64,000 nucleotides of DNA from Pararhizobium polonicum (GCF_001687365.1 NZ_LGLV01000014.1:164421-228420); one strand, 5' to 3'; positions 1 through 9,150 are shown, counted from the first letter of the stretch. A program made the numbers and translations. Notes: a model not told the origin generated them from the letters alone.

Positions 1-178
1 TTGCCGCCCGTGAGGGAAAAAAACGATAGATATTGGCGCTGCTCATTCCGAGGCAGGATGCAATGTCGGCCACCGACGTCTTTTGGTAACCGATGCGGCG
101 AAAGTGCTCTTCCGCCACATCCAGAATGCGCTCCCGCGAGAGGTCAATGTCGATCTCTGTAGGGGTACGGCCGCTCAT
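1..178 (-). CDS. TetR-family transcriptional regulator, N-terminal part (runs off the left edge)
   Basis: The minus-strand frame from the ATG at 178 is open to the window edge and gives 59 residues. It begins MSGRTPTEIDIDLSRERIL and contains a TetR-type helix-turn-helix: an ILDVAEEHF helix, then YQKTSVADIASCLGMSSANIY, then RFFPS. That is the DNA-binding half only; the ligand-binding domain lies outside the window. It is read in the same direction as the downstream efflux genes at 220-4442 and sits 41 nt beyond the pump's stop, so it could be a distal member of that operon. Family assignment is firm; the ligand and targets cannot be judged. Confidence 0.85.
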   Translation of the reverse strand, partial: MSGRTPTEIDIDLSRERILDVAEEHFRRIGYQKTSVADIASCLGMSSANIYRFFPSRAA

Positions 179-219
179 GACGTCCCCAGCGTGGAGTTTT
201 TAACCAACTGATGTTCGTC

Positions 220-3200
220 CTACTCGGCGGCCATTGTCATCGGTGGCTCCAGTTCTTCAATCGTTTCTCCGTGGTTGTCTTCTCTGGTGGGCGTGATCCT
301 GAACCACACAGCATACAGCGCCGGAAGGAAGAGCAGGATCATTACGGTGCCTGCCGCCGTTCCACCAATCAGTGTGTAAGCCATCGACCCCCAGAACACC
401 GAATGGGTCAAAGGTATGAAGGCCAGGATGGCTGCAAGTGCGGTCAAGATGACAGGGCGTGTCCGCTGCACAGTCGCTTCAACGACAGCGTGATAGTCAT
501 CCAGACCGGCCGCCTGGTTTTCCTTGATCTGCTCCGTCAGGATCAGCGTGTTGCGCATGAGGATGCCGGCCAATCCTATCAACCCGAGAATGGCGTTGAA
601 GCCGAACGGCTGATTGAACAGGAGCAAGGTCGGAACCACACCCGCAAGGCCAAGGGGTGCGGTCAGCATCACCATTGTCATTGTCGACAGGCTGCGCACC
701 TGCAGGATGATGACGATCAACATGGCCGCGATCATCAGCGGGAAAACCTGGGCCAGTGCAACATTGGCTTTCAGGGATTCCTCGATGTTGCCGCCCATCT
801 CGATGCGGTATCCGACGGGGAGCGACGCGATCAGCGGCTGAAGCGCTTTCATGACCTGTTGCGAAACCTCAGGAGGTTGCGTCGCCTCGTTGATGTCAGA
901 GCGTATCGTGATCACCGGCATCCGGTCGCGCCGTTTCAGGATCGGTTCCTCGAAGCGAATTTCGGAATGTCCGATCTGATCCAGCGGAACCTGATGACCA
1001 TCCCTGCTCATCAGCGAGAAGTCGGCAAGCCGCGATGGATCGAGGCGGTTTTCGCCAGCGCTGCGTGCAACAACGGGCACGTTGCGGATGTTGTCACGCA
1101 CCTGCGTGACAGGGATGCCGCTGAGCAGCAACTGCATCTGCTGGGCTGCCTCCGAAGGTGAAAGACCAATCAGATTGAGTCTTTCCTGATCGGGAACAAA
1201 GCGCAGCACCGGGGTGCGGTTGCCCCAATCGCGGTTGGCCTGCCGGACATCGGGAACACCCTTCATGATCGCCAGAGCTTGCTCGGAAATCTTGTAGAGT
1301 TCATCCTGATCAGGCCCCATGATCCGGAATTCGACCGGAAATGGCGTGTAGGGACCAAATACAAGCTGGGTCACACGCACGGATGCCTCGGGAACAAGGC
1401 CGTCCGATATGGCGGCACGAAGGCGGTGCTTCAATTCTTCTCGTGCATGGGCATCAGGCGTGAGCACGACCACCTTGGCGAAGGCGGGGTCGGGCAGTTC
1501 GGGTGCCATGGCAAAGAAGAACCGGGGCGCGCCCTGCCCTATATAGCTGGTGACGATTTTCGTTTCCGGCTGGGTCTGCAGCCAGCCTTCGACTTTCTCC
1601 ACTGCTGCCGTCGTTGATTCGATGCTCGTACCCTCAGGCATGCGAACTTCGACCAGCACCTCCGGACGATCCGATGTCGGGAAGAACTGCTGCTTTACGC
1701 CACCCATCCCGACGACCGAAACAGCCATAGTGATGCCGACCACGGCACAGGTCATGAATTTATGGCGAACCGCAAACTCGATGAGCGAGCGCAGGCGGCG
1801 GTAGTTCGGCGTATCATAGATGGCGTGGTGTCCACCCTCGACCGGTTTGATGTCAGGCAGCATTTTAACGCCAAGATAAGGTGTAAAAGTCACCGCGACG
1901 ATCCAGGAAACGATCAGGGCGAAACCCACGACCCAGAAGATGTTGCCGGCATATTCACCGGCAGTCGACTTGGCGAAACCAACGGGCATCAGTCCGATGA
2001 AGGTGACGAGTGTGCCAGACAGCATCGGCGCCGCCGTGTGGCTCCAGGCATAAGCAGCCGCCTTGATGCGGTCCATGCCCTCTTCCATCTTCACCACCAT
2101 CACCTCGATGGCGATGATGGCGTCATCCACGAGAAGGCCAAGCGCAAGGATCAAGGCGCCGAGCGTGATGCGGTCGAAGAACCGGCCGGTTTCCAGCATG
2201 ATAAGAAAGACGACAGCGAGCGTCAGCGGAACTGCGAGCGCGACAACAATGCCGACACGCCAGCCGAGTGCGACAAGACTCACGAACAGCACGACGCCAA
2301 GCGCCATGGCGAACTTGAGCATGAATTCGCCGACAGCCTCGTCGATGTTGACGGCCTGGTCGCTGACTTTGGTCAGCGACATACCCAGCGGCAGTGTTTG
2401 CGCGATCGTGGCGGACCGTGCTTCAAGCGCTTTGCCGAGTTCAAGACCGTTCCAGCCCGCCTGCATGACCGCGCCCAGCATGATCGTAGGCTCGCCCTCA
2501 TGGCGGATGATATAGGTCGCGGGATCCTCATAGCCTCGTCGTACATCCGCCAGATCGGAGAGTTTCAGCGTCCGTCCACCTGCTACGATCGGCGTGTCGG
2601 CAATGGCCTGCACACTGTTATAGGCTCCGTCGAAACGGATGAAAACCTGCGGCCCGCGCGTGTCGATCGAGCCCGCGGGTGTCACCGTGTTCTGTCTCTG
2701 CAAGGCTGCGGCAATATCCTGCGCCGATATCCCAAGTGTCGCCAGCTTGGCATAGGAAAATTCGACGAAGATCTGTTCGGGGCGCTCCCCCAGGATGTTG
2801 ATTTTCTTGACGCCGGGAACATGCAGGAGATCCTGACGGATAACCTCCGCCTGCCGCACGAGGTCGCGCATCGGCATCCCTTTTGCCTTCAATGCATAGA
2901 GGCCGAAGCTCACATCGGAATACTCGTCGTTGACAAACGGACCAATCACGCCTGGGGGAAGATTTCCGGCTTCGTCGCCGAGCTTCTTGCGTGCTTGGTA
3001 GAATTCCTCTTCGACGGCCGACGCTGGCGTACTGTCCTTGAGGGTGACTGTGAGGAATGCGTAGCCAGGCCGCGTTGTCGTCTCGACACGATCATACCAG
3101 GAGAGTTCCTGGATGCGCTTCTCAAGAGGCTCGGCGACAAGATCCTGCATTTCACGAGCAGTGGCGCCTGGCCAGACCGACGTGACCGTCATGGTCTTGA

Positions 3201-3330
3201 TGGTGAAGGAGGGATCCTCGGCGCGGCCTAGTTTGACGAAGGCGTAGACCCCGGCAGCGGCCAGCAGGACAATGAAGAACAAGGTAACGGCGCGTTCGCG
3301 GACCGCGATGGCGGAAAGATTGAAGTTCAT
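220..3330 (-). CDS. RND-family efflux pump, inner-membrane subunit
   Basis: The 1036-residue protein has the full RND length. An N-terminal membrane helix (AVTLFFIVLLAAAGVYAF) is followed by a first periplasmic porter region, a central membrane block, a second porter region from about residue 540, and a C-terminal membrane block. The central block carries LGLLVDDAIIAIE at about residue 400; the paired aspartates are the proton-relay signature of the family. It should extrude hydrophobic or amphiphilic compounds by proton antiport together with the adjacent adaptor and an outer-membrane factor not encoded here. Its ATG overlaps the adaptor's stop by one base (TAATG), so the two are translationally coupled. 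It resembles the TriC/VexF-like branch more than AcrB itself. The substrate is unknown. Confidence 0.93.
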   Translation of the reverse strand: MNFNLSAIAVRERAVTLFFIVLLAAAGVYAFVKLGRAEDPSFTIKTMTVTSVWPGATAREMQDLVAEPLEKRIQELSWYDRVETTTRPGYAFLTVTLKDSTPASAVEEEFYQARKKLGDEAGNLPPGVIGPFVNDEYSDVSFGLYALKAKGMPMRDLVRQAEVIRQDLLHVPGVKKINILGERPEQIFVEFSYAKLATLGISAQDIAAALQRQNTVTPAGSIDTRGPQVFIRFDGAYNSVQAIADTPIVAGGRTLKLSDLADVRRGYEDPATYIIRHEGEPTIMLGAVMQAGWNGLELGKALEARSATIAQTLPLGMSLTKVSDQAVNIDEAVGEFMLKFAMALGVVLFVSLVALGWRVGIVVALAVPLTLAVVFLIMLETGRFFDRITLGALILALGLLVDDAIIAIEVMVVKMEEGMDRIKAAAYAWSHTAAPMLSGTLVTFIGLMPVGFAKSTAGEYAGNIFWVVGFALIVSWIVAVTFTPYLGVKMLPDIKPVEGGHHAIYDTPNYRRLRSLIEFAVRHKFMTCAVVGITMAVSVVGMGGVKQQFFPTSDRPEVLVEVRMPEGTSIESTTAAVEKVEGWLQTQPETKIVTSYIGQGAPRFFFAMAPELPDPAFAKVVVLTPDAHAREELKHRLRAAISDGLVPEASVRVTQLVFGPYTPFPVEFRIMGPDQDELYKISEQALAIMKGVPDVRQANRDWGNRTPVLRFVPDQERLNLIGLSPSEAAQQMQLLLSGIPVTQVRDNIRNVPVVARSAGENRLDPSRLADFSLMSRDGHQVPLDQIGHSEIRFEEPILKRRDRMPVITIRSDINEATQPPEVSQQVMKALQPLIASLPVGYRIEMGGNIEESLKANVALAQVFPLMIAAMLIVIILQVRSLSTMTMVMLTAPLGLAGVVPTLLLFNQPFGFNAILGLIGLAGILMRNTLILTEQIKENQAAGLDDYHAVVEATVQRTRPVILTALAAILAFIPLTHSVFWGSMAYTLIGGTAAGTVMILLFLPALYAVWFRITPTREDNHGETIEELEPPMTMAAE

Positions 3331-4442
3331 TATTTTGCCACCTCTTGCTGCACGCCAGTCCTGACGACATCGCCATCCTCAAGGAGATGCGCGCCGAGGG
3401 CGACAACCTGCTGACCAACCTCGATTCCGGTAATGGTGGCTGTTTCCTCGCCGATCCGCTTTACGGCAATCGGTGTAAACTTGATGGCCGAGGATGCTCT
3501 GTCGATGACCCACACACCTGTCCGGCTGCCATCGTCCAGGATGGCACCGACTGGTACGGCGACCTCTGACTGCCGGTTCGCGTCCAGAATTTTGATCGTC
3601 ACCGTTGAGCCGAGCGGGGCGGAGGCAGCTGCGCCTCCGAGAACATAACGCGCCTCGTAGGTCCGGGTTTGCGAGTCGGCAGAATCGGAGATCTGTCTCA
3701 GCGTTGCATTCCCACTGAGCCCATCTCTTCCGTAGACACTGGCCTGTGCTTCGGATCCGACTTCAGGTCGCAGCGTCTCAGGCAGCCAGATGACCGCTTC
3801 ACGAGGCCCTGCCTTTGCCAGTTGAACAACAGTCTGGCCAGCAGCAACCACCTGTCCCGGATCTCCGAGCGTATCGACGACCGTTCCATCCGAGTCTGCA
3901 AGAAGAACGCTATAGGAGGAGGCGTTTTCCGCAACCTCGGCGTCCGCTTCAGCCGCGGCAAGCTGTGCCGAGGCCGTATCGAGGGCCGCCTTAGCTTGTT
4001 CATAACGCTGCGGAGTGGCAGCCAATCCATTTTTGACCAGTGCGGCATAACGTTTCTCGTCTGCCTGTGCCTGGATCAGGACAGCACGCGCCGCGGTAAC
4101 CGTGTTGCGCTTGGCTGTCAGCGCAAGCTGGAGATCGGTCTCATCGATCCGCATCAGGGCCTGGCCTTGCTTGACCTGCTGGCCGGCGTCCACCATCCGC
4201 TGAACGATCTTGCCCGGAACCCGAAAGCCGAGGTTGCTCTGTACCCGCGAAGCAACAGTGCCGGTAAACGACCGTTCCGCCGTTTCGGTCCTTGTCGCCT
4301 CTGCCACCTTCACCAGTGGTGAAGCAGTCCTTGGGTCTGCAGCCTCGGCTTCCCGTTTTGGCGTTTCGAAAACAAGCAAGAAGGCAGCGGCACCCGCCGC
4401 TGCCACGAGACCCACGAAAGTCAGGACATGTTTGCGTTTCAT
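3330..4442 (-). CDS. RND efflux periplasmic adaptor (membrane fusion protein)
   Basis: The 370-residue product starts at the ATG at 4442, preceded by AAGAAGAGAA; an in-frame ATG further upstream lies in the promoter region and is unlikely. A membrane anchor/signal sequence (HVLTFVGLVAAAGAAAFLLVF) is followed by a lipoyl half-motif (FRVPGKIVQRMVDAGQQVKQGQ), an alpha-helical hairpin (about 110-190) and the second lipoyl half (DGTVVDTLGDPGQVV), then beta-barrel and membrane-proximal domains. This is the HlyD/AcrA arrangement. It bridges the pump encoded just downstream to an outer-membrane channel. It is first in the operon and is divergent from a TetR gene that probably represses it. Confidence 0.92.
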   Translation of the reverse strand: MKRKHVLTFVGLVAAAGAAAFLLVFETPKREAEAADPRTASPLVKVAEATRTETAERSFTGTVASRVQSNLGFRVPGKIVQRMVDAGQQVKQGQALMRIDETDLQLALTAKRNTVTAARAVLIQAQADEKRYAALVKNGLAATPQRYEQAKAALDTASAQLAAAEADAEVAENASSYSVLLADSDGTVVDTLGDPGQVVAAGQTVVQLAKAGPREAVIWLPETLRPEVGSEAQASVYGRDGLSGNATLRQISDSADSQTRTYEARYVLGGAAASAPLGSTVTIKILDANRQSEVAVPVGAILDDGSRTGVWVIDRASSAIKFTPIAVKRIGEETATITGIEVGQQVVALGAHLLEDGDVVRTGVQQEVAK

Positions 4443-4477
4443 TTTAAGTTCTCTTCTTGACCAGCGACCTGGATGAT

Positions 4478-4528
4478 TTAGATTGCGATCTAACTCTATT
4501 TGAGATATAGATGTCAAATGAAATCTAA
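4478..4528. promoter_or_regulatory. Candidate TetR operators between the efflux operon and its divergent regulator
   Basis: The 98-bp intergenic region holds a perfect palindrome TTAGATTGCGATCTAA (4478-4493, 6-bp arms), a second inverted repeat TTTGA...TCAAA (4499-4518), and another copy of the ATCTAA half-site at 4523-4528. Symmetric sites between a TetR gene and the operon it faces are the usual operator position. Binding is inferred, not shown. Confidence 0.6.
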
Positions 4529-4540
4529 TCGGAGATCGAT

Positions 4541-5128
4541 ATGAGAGTGAGCCGCGCACAGGCCGAGGAAAATCGGGAAACGGTGATCAACGTCGCCAGT
4601 CGTCTGTTTCGAGAGCACGGCTTCGATGGTATTGGCCTCAAGGATCTGATGAAGGGGGCGGGCCTTACACAAGGCGGGTTCTACAAGCAGTTCTCGTCCA
4701 AGGACGATCTTGCTGTCCAGGCATCAAGGCGCGCAATGGAAAGCGCTACACGCCGATGGTCGGCGGCAGCGGCAGACGACTCTGATCCCCTCGAAGCGGT
4801 GATAAAGTTCTATCTCTCAACGGACCATAGGGGAGAAAAGGCAGAGGGTTGCCCTATAGTCGCGCTAGGATCTGATGCCACGCGGCAGAGTGCCGAGGTG
4901 AAGCGCCCCTTTGAGGACGGGATCCGAGCCCACTTCGAGGTTCTGGATGAACTGATGACTGATGCCAAGAGCTCCAATCCTAGCGGCAAGGCGATGGCGA
5001 TACTCTCCCTTATGGTGGGTGCCGTCACACTCTCGCGCATTATGGACGACGAGCGTTTGTCGCAGGGCATCCTCGATGCAGCTGCCGGCGAAGTCAGGCG
5101 CATTGCGCGCGGTGATAGTATCGCCTGA
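4541..5128 (+). CDS. TetR/AcrR-family repressor of the adjacent RND pump (probable)
   Basis: This 195-residue protein has an N-terminal TetR helix-turn-helix (residues about 10-55: VINVASRLFREHGFDGIG, LKDLMKGAGLTQGGFYKQF) and a C-terminal all-helical ligand domain of the type found with NemR/AcrR-like regulators. It is transcribed divergently from the adaptor/pump pair with 98 bp between the start codons, containing palindromes. Autorepression and control of the pump are therefore likely. The ATG at 4541 follows CGGAGATCGAT, a good ribosome binding site. The inducer is unknown. Confidence 0.9.
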   Translation: MRVSRAQAEENRETVINVASRLFREHGFDGIGLKDLMKGAGLTQGGFYKQFSSKDDLAVQASRRAMESATRRWSAAAADDSDPLEAVIKFYLSTDHRGEKAEGCPIVALGSDATRQSAEVKRPFEDGIRAHFEVLDELMTDAKSSNPSGKAMAILSLMVGAVTLSRIMDDERLSQGILDAAAGEVRRIARGDSIA

Positions 5129-5177
5129 AGGCTACCGCCGGGTTCGATGACCCGGTGCGGATGAGGGCCCGAGCTGA

Positions 5178-5202
5178 GCTGCCGCCCGAATGTGCGGGCA
5201 GC
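5178..5202 (+). terminator. GC-rich hairpin after the TetR gene
   Basis: GCTGCCGCCCG pairs with CGGGCAGC across a short loop with a two-base bulge, 50 nt after the TetR stop. No strong T-run follows, so it is only a weak candidate for a terminator. Confidence 0.3.
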
Positions 5203-5317
5203 GGCGCCGTTTGAACCCTCGTGCAAACTTCATGTTTTGACAATGGGCACTGGTCGTATCGCCGGCCGGCACGCTCCAGGCATGCCTATTTTTAATGAGA
5301 AGACAGGTGGAAAACAG

Positions 5318-6643
5318 ATGCGTCGTATCGTTGTAACAGGAATGGGAGCTGTCAGCCCCCTTGGTGCGAATGCCGGTATCTCCTGGTCGCGCCTCCTTGC
5401 GGGTCAAAGCGGCATTCGCCGGCTGGCAGACGATGTCGTTGGAGACCTCCCCTCGAAAATAGGCGGAGTGGTCCCCTCATCAGCCGAAGACCCTGAAGGT
5501 GGCTTCGATCCGGACACGGTTCTGGCTCCGAAGGACCAACGCAAGGTCGACCGGTTCATCATCTTCGCACTGGCGGCTGCGGAAGAAGCGCTCGCACAGG
5601 CGAAGTGGAGGCCGGTTTCGAATGATGACCGGCTGCGAACAGCAACGATCATCGCTTCGGGTGTCGGGGGCTTTCCGGCGATCACCGAGGCGGTTCGCAC
5701 CGTCGATCAACGGGGTGTCCGTCGTCTTTCGCCTTTCACCATACCGTCGTTTCTCGTCAATCTCGCAGCCGGACAAGTCTCGATCCGCCATGGCTTCAAA
5801 GGTCCGCTTGGCGCACCAGTCACGGCGTGCGCTGCCGGCGTTCAGGCGATCGGCGATGCCGCCAGACTGATCCGGGCAAACGAAGCAGACATTGCCGTGT
5901 GCGGCGGAACCGAAGCCTGCCTGAACATCGTCAGCCTTGGAGGCTTCGCAGCGGCCCGATCTCTTTCGACCGGCTTCAACGAAACACCGGGCGAGGCATC
6001 GCGGCCGTTCGATGCGAGGCGTGACGGCTTCATCATGGGAGAGGGAGCCGGAATCCTGGTGATTGAATCCCTGAGCCATGCGCTTGCCCGCGGCGCCACG
6101 CCCCTTGCCGAACTCGTCGGATACGGCACGACAGCCGACGCCCATCACATCACCTCCGGCCCGGAAGACGGAAATGGCGCGCGCCGAGCCATGGAGATCG
6201 CCATCGCACAGGCTGGGATTGCGCCGCGTGAGATCGGTCATCTGAACGCGCACGCCACATCGACACAGGTCGGGGATCTGGGGGAAATCAGGGCTATCAA
6301 AAGTGTTTTCGGTTCCGAAAAGACCGTCGCCGTCAGCGGGACGAAATCAGCGACAGGACACCTCCTCGGCGCCGCCGGGGGGCTGGAAGCCATCTTCACG
6401 ATCATGGCGCTCAGAAACCAGATCGCACCACCAACCTTGAACCTGAATACTCCGGATCCGGAAGCCGCCGGTATCGATTTCGTCGCGCATAACGCTCGGC
6501 ACGTAGACACTGAATACGCCATATCGAACGGCTTCGGCTTTGGCGGCGTCAATGCAAGTGCACTTTTCAAGCGTTGGCCAAGTGGAAGCCTGGGTCGCGC
6601 ATCTTCGCCCCAACCACGTCATGAAATCTTGTCCGGGAGCTGA
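5318..6643 (+). CDS. Beta-ketoacyl-ACP synthase II (FabF-like condensing enzyme)
   Basis: Starting at ATG 5318 (AGGTGG upstream) gives 441 residues beginning RRIVVTGMGAVSPLG, the canonical KAS II N-terminus. The catalytic triad is intact: Cys171 in TACAAGVQ, His312 in NAHATST and His348 in SATGHLLGAAGG, plus the C-terminal NGFGFGGVNAS loop. It should catalyse decarboxylative condensation of malonyl-ACP with acyl-ACP. There is no acyl carrier protein or other fatty-acid gene beside it, so it is an orphan copy, not the housekeeping fab cluster. It carries about 25 extra residues after the NASALFKR end that FabF normally lacks. A role in a special acyl chain (for example lipid A or a NodE-like function) is possible but unsupported. 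Confidence 0.9.
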   Translation: MRRIVVTGMGAVSPLGANAGISWSRLLAGQSGIRRLADDVVGDLPSKIGGVVPSSAEDPEGGFDPDTVLAPKDQRKVDRFIIFALAAAEEALAQAKWRPVSNDDRLRTATIIASGVGGFPAITEAVRTVDQRGVRRLSPFTIPSFLVNLAAGQVSIRHGFKGPLGAPVTACAAGVQAIGDAARLIRANEADIAVCGGTEACLNIVSLGGFAAARSLSTGFNETPGEASRPFDARRDGFIMGEGAGILVIESLSHALARGATPLAELVGYGTTADAHHITSGPEDGNGARRAMEIAIAQAGIAPREIGHLNAHATSTQVGDLGEIRAIKSVFGSEKTVAVSGTKSATGHLLGAAGGLEAIFTIMALRNQIAPPTLNLNTPDPEAAGIDFVAHNARHVDTEYAISNGFGFGGVNASALFKRWPSGSLGRASSPQPRHEILSGS

Positions 6644-6659
6644 CCTTCTATGAAATCGA

Positions 6660-6892
6660 CGATGGTTGGCATGTGTCGAGCGCGGGGCTGGCTGGGCCAA
6701 GCTGACGAAGACTGGCCGCATGGCTTTCCAGGCCGCCAGCGATCTCGCGCAAACTCACGGCCTTTGCCAATTGTCCGTACAGGAGGGCGGTCAGCTGGGT
6801 CTTCGTCGACAACCGCCGGATATGTTTGTCGGCCCCGTGCTCGTCCACTCGCCTAGCAAAGACAGCTCATGGAACACTCTTCGAGAGATCAT
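6660..6892 (-). pseudogene. Decayed N-terminus of an IS4-type transposase (DUF4372 region)
   Basis: Reading leftward from the ATG at 6892, one frame gives SRRVFHELSLL. The +1 frame then gives DEHGADKHIRRLSTKTQL and LLYGQLAKAVSLREIAGGLE, which is the characteristic N-terminal block of IS4-family transposases with a DUF4372 domain. The match ends near RSTHANH, where the expected RSTLADANH has lost bases. So there is a frameshift near 6855 and a deletion near 6665, and the catalytic domain is absent. No flanking inverted repeats were recognised. Confidence 0.7.
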
Positions 6893-7207
6893 AAAGGACG
6901 CTCTTGTGGTGCTGCACGGAGTTGCTCCTCTGTCGTGTCCGGGATCATCGCCAAACGTTCGAATACGAGTAGAATCAACACCCTGCACCGTGTCCACTCA
7001 ATTTAGACCAGACAGCGATGGCATGTCCGCGAGCATGACAAGCACACCCTCGGCTTTGCGTACATCGGGCGGAGAAGCCGGCAGCCAGGGGGACGATCGC
7101 GACGGATGCCTTATCGTCGAGCAAGCCTATGTGCACCAACCGGCTGCTATTGCGGATCGATCTCTATCGGAAACACTCCGGTCGGTTCTGGTATGGTGCC
7201 CTGGCTT
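6893..7207. other. Intergenic stretch without a recognisable gene
   Basis: Open frames here are short and show no family resemblance, no convincing ribosome binding site and no repeat I could identify. It lies between the IS4-type remnant and the 3' end of the nic operon and may be further decayed mobile DNA. Confidence 0.5.
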
Positions 7208-7702
7208 TCAACTGTCCTGTTCATCCTCTTCCGCGATCTTGCGCAGAAGGTACAGCAGCGCCACCCGTTCGGCCGGGTTGAGACGGCGCATGGTCTTTTC
7301 ACTGATGAGATGGCCTTGCGGATACATCTGCTCAAGCACCGCTTCGCCCTTTGGCAGAAGCGAAATCACCACCTTGCGGCCGTCGGCCTCATCTCTGGAA
7401 AGATCGATCAGGCCCCGCGCCTTCAGTCTTTCGACGATGCCGCGGATCGTTGCCTGATCGACCGAGGTGGCCTTGACGAGTTCGACCTGCGAGCTGGGGC
7501 CAAGGTCGTGCAGGGCACAGAGCGTCACGAATTGCACGGATGTCAGGTCGGGGTCGCTCGCATTGCTTTGGAAGATGGCAAGATGCCGCTGATAGGCTTT
7601 GCGCAGCAGATGGCCCACCTGCTCGGTGACCAGATAAGGGTCCCGCCGGCCCAAGTCCTTCCTGTCATCGCCGCCAGTCATTGTTGTCACGCTCGCTCCC
7701 AT
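7208..7702 (-). CDS. nicR: MarR-family regulator at the end of the nic operon (NicR-like)
   Basis: The 164-residue version starting at 7702 (GGAAGAAGA upstream) has the MarR winged-helix core: VGHLLRKAYQRHLAIF dimer helix, LTSVQFVTLCALHDLGPSSQVELVKATSVDQATIRGIVERLKARGLI recognition region (in pieces), then the DGRKVVISLLPKG wing. An upstream in-frame ATG at 7756 would add 18 residues; the lower start matches the length of the paralogue at 28365. It is the last gene of the leftward nicCDEFX-transporter series, 81 nt or more after the transporter stop. By analogy to NicR of Pseudomonas putida it should repress the nic promoters until a pathway intermediate appears. The symbol is by context and similarity. 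Confidence 0.75.
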   Translation of the reverse strand: MGASVTTMTGGDDRKDLGRRDPYLVTEQVGHLLRKAYQRHLAIFQSNASDPDLTSVQFVTLCALHDLGPSSQVELVKATSVDQATIRGIVERLKARGLIDLSRDEADGRKVVISLLPKGEAVLEQMYPQGHLISEKTMRRLNPAERVALLYLLRKIAEEDEQDS

Positions 7703-7836
7703 TTCAGATCTGTCTTCTTCCAAAATGCTGCAAATCGCAAGCGGGTCGATCGTCATGACCGGGCTGACACGAGCGGTTGTGGGTGATGGCAGGGTCTCGT
7801 AGCGTACTGTTGACGTGCCGCGAGACTGAAGGTGAT

Positions 7837-9150
7837 TTACTCGAGGACACGATCCTTCGATTCCACGTTGATCAGCCAGACGCTGACGGCAGCGACAACC
7901 AGCAGGCCGGAAATCGCCCCCAAGGCAAGGCCGAAGTTCGAGGTCATCAAAGGCGCCACGATAGAGGGTGCCAGGAGACCGCCGAAACGGGCGACCGACC
8001 CGGCCATGCCCATGCCGCTCGCTCGAAGCGTCGTCGGGTAAATCTCGGGCGTGAAGGCATAGATCGCACCCCATGTGCCCAGAAGTGCAAAGCTCAGCAG
8101 CAGCGTCGCGGCCACGATGATCTCTGCCGTCTGCCCCAGCCCGTAGGCAAGCGTTCCGATGGCGCTGAGCAGAAGGAAGCCGATCAATGTGGGCTTCCTC
8201 CCCCATTTCTCGACGCCATAGGCAGCAAGCGCATAGCCCGGCAGTTGGGCGATGGCCAGAATGACGAGAAACACCTGGCCGCGAACGAAACCGAAACCAT
8301 CGGCGGCAAGCTTGACCGGCAGATAGACGAACACGCCGTAATAGGAGACCGAAATCAGCATCCATGCGAGCATCAGGAAAATCGTCCGGCGGCGCAGGTC
8401 GCCGGAAAAAAGCGCTGATATCGACTTGCGTTGCGGCTTCTGCTGCACGAGTGGCGGAATTTCAACATTCGTGCCATTCGCCTTTGCGACCGTCTGCAGG
8501 ACTTGCCGTGCCTGTTCCGAGCGTCCCTGTTGACTGAGGTAAAGGGGTGATTCAGGAACGTAGAAGCGCAGAACGACGCCGATCAGAGCAGGAAGACCTG
8601 TCACGAAGAAAATCGTCCTCCAGACCTCCCCCCCTTGTGTTCCGGCGCCGAGCGCGAGCAGAGCCAAAGCGACGGTGCCGACAGCCCAGAAGCCTTCGAG
8701 CAGAACCAGCCAGCGGCCGCGCCGGTCCGAGGGAAGGAATTCGGCCATCATCGCGTAATCGACCGGAAGCGTGCCGCCAACGCCAAGGCCCGTCAGGAAC
8801 CGCGCCAGGAGCAGCCATTGAAGATCCGGGGCGAAAGCCGAGGCAACCCCGCAGATCGCATCGAGAATGATGGCGATGAACAGCACAGGCCTTCGGCCGA
8901 TCCTGTCTGCCAGCCGCCCGAAAACGAAGGCACCGATGAGCATTCCGAGAAAAAACAAAGTGCCGGTCTGCAGCGCCTGCGGAACGGTAATGCCGAAGCT
9001 GACGGCAATCGACGGAGCGCTGAACCCTATCGCCAGAACCTGCATTGCGTCCGCAGCCCAGACCAGGCCAAAAATGACGAACAGACGCTTTTGGAAAGCG
9101 CCGACATCAGCCATTCTGAGGCCGTCTTCAACTGTAATTGGTGACTGCAT
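7837..9150 (-). CDS. MFS transporter, probable nicotinate importer
   Basis: The 437-residue protein has about twelve hydrophobic segments and the MFS signatures FGRLADRIGRRPVLF after helix 2 and RFLTGLGVGGTLPVDYAMMAE in helix 4-5, resembling the NiaP/SV2-like and aromatic-acid/proton symporter branch. The C-terminal half repeats the pattern (VEKWGRKPTLIGF). It lies within the nic operon between nicX and the MarR gene, the place occupied by a transporter in other nic clusters, so nicotinate or 6-hydroxynicotinate uptake is the likely job. The exact substrate is inferred from context alone. Confidence 0.8.
   Translation of the reverse strand: MQSPITVEDGLRMADVGAFQKRLFVIFGLVWAADAMQVLAIGFSAPSIAVSFGITVPQALQTGTLFFLGMLIGAFVFGRLADRIGRRPVLFIAIILDAICGVASAFAPDLQWLLLARFLTGLGVGGTLPVDYAMMAEFLPSDRRGRWLVLLEGFWAVGTVALALLALGAGTQGGEVWRTIFFVTGLPALIGVVLRFYVPESPLYLSQQGRSEQARQVLQTVAKANGTNVEIPPLVQQKPQRKSISALFSGDLRRRTIFLMLAWMLISVSYYGVFVYLPVKLAADGFGFVRGQVFLVILAIAQLPGYALAAYGVEKWGRKPTLIGFLLLSAIGTLAYGLGQTAEIIVAATLLLSFALLGTWGAIYAFTPEIYPTTLRASGMGMAGSVARFGGLLAPSIVAPLMTSNFGLALGAISGLLVVAAVSVWLINVESKDRVLE

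Noticed and set aside
1762..3231. 489-codon open frame on the plus strand
   Set aside because: It lies wholly antisense to the RND pump gene, has no ribosome binding site or family resemblance, and its composition (His/Arg/Asp-rich) is that of a shadow frame.
7208..8365. 385-codon frame joining transporter antisense-frame sequence to the MarR protein
   Set aside because: Only the last 164-182 residues are MarR-like; the upstream part overlaps the transporter gene in another frame and is a read-through artefact.
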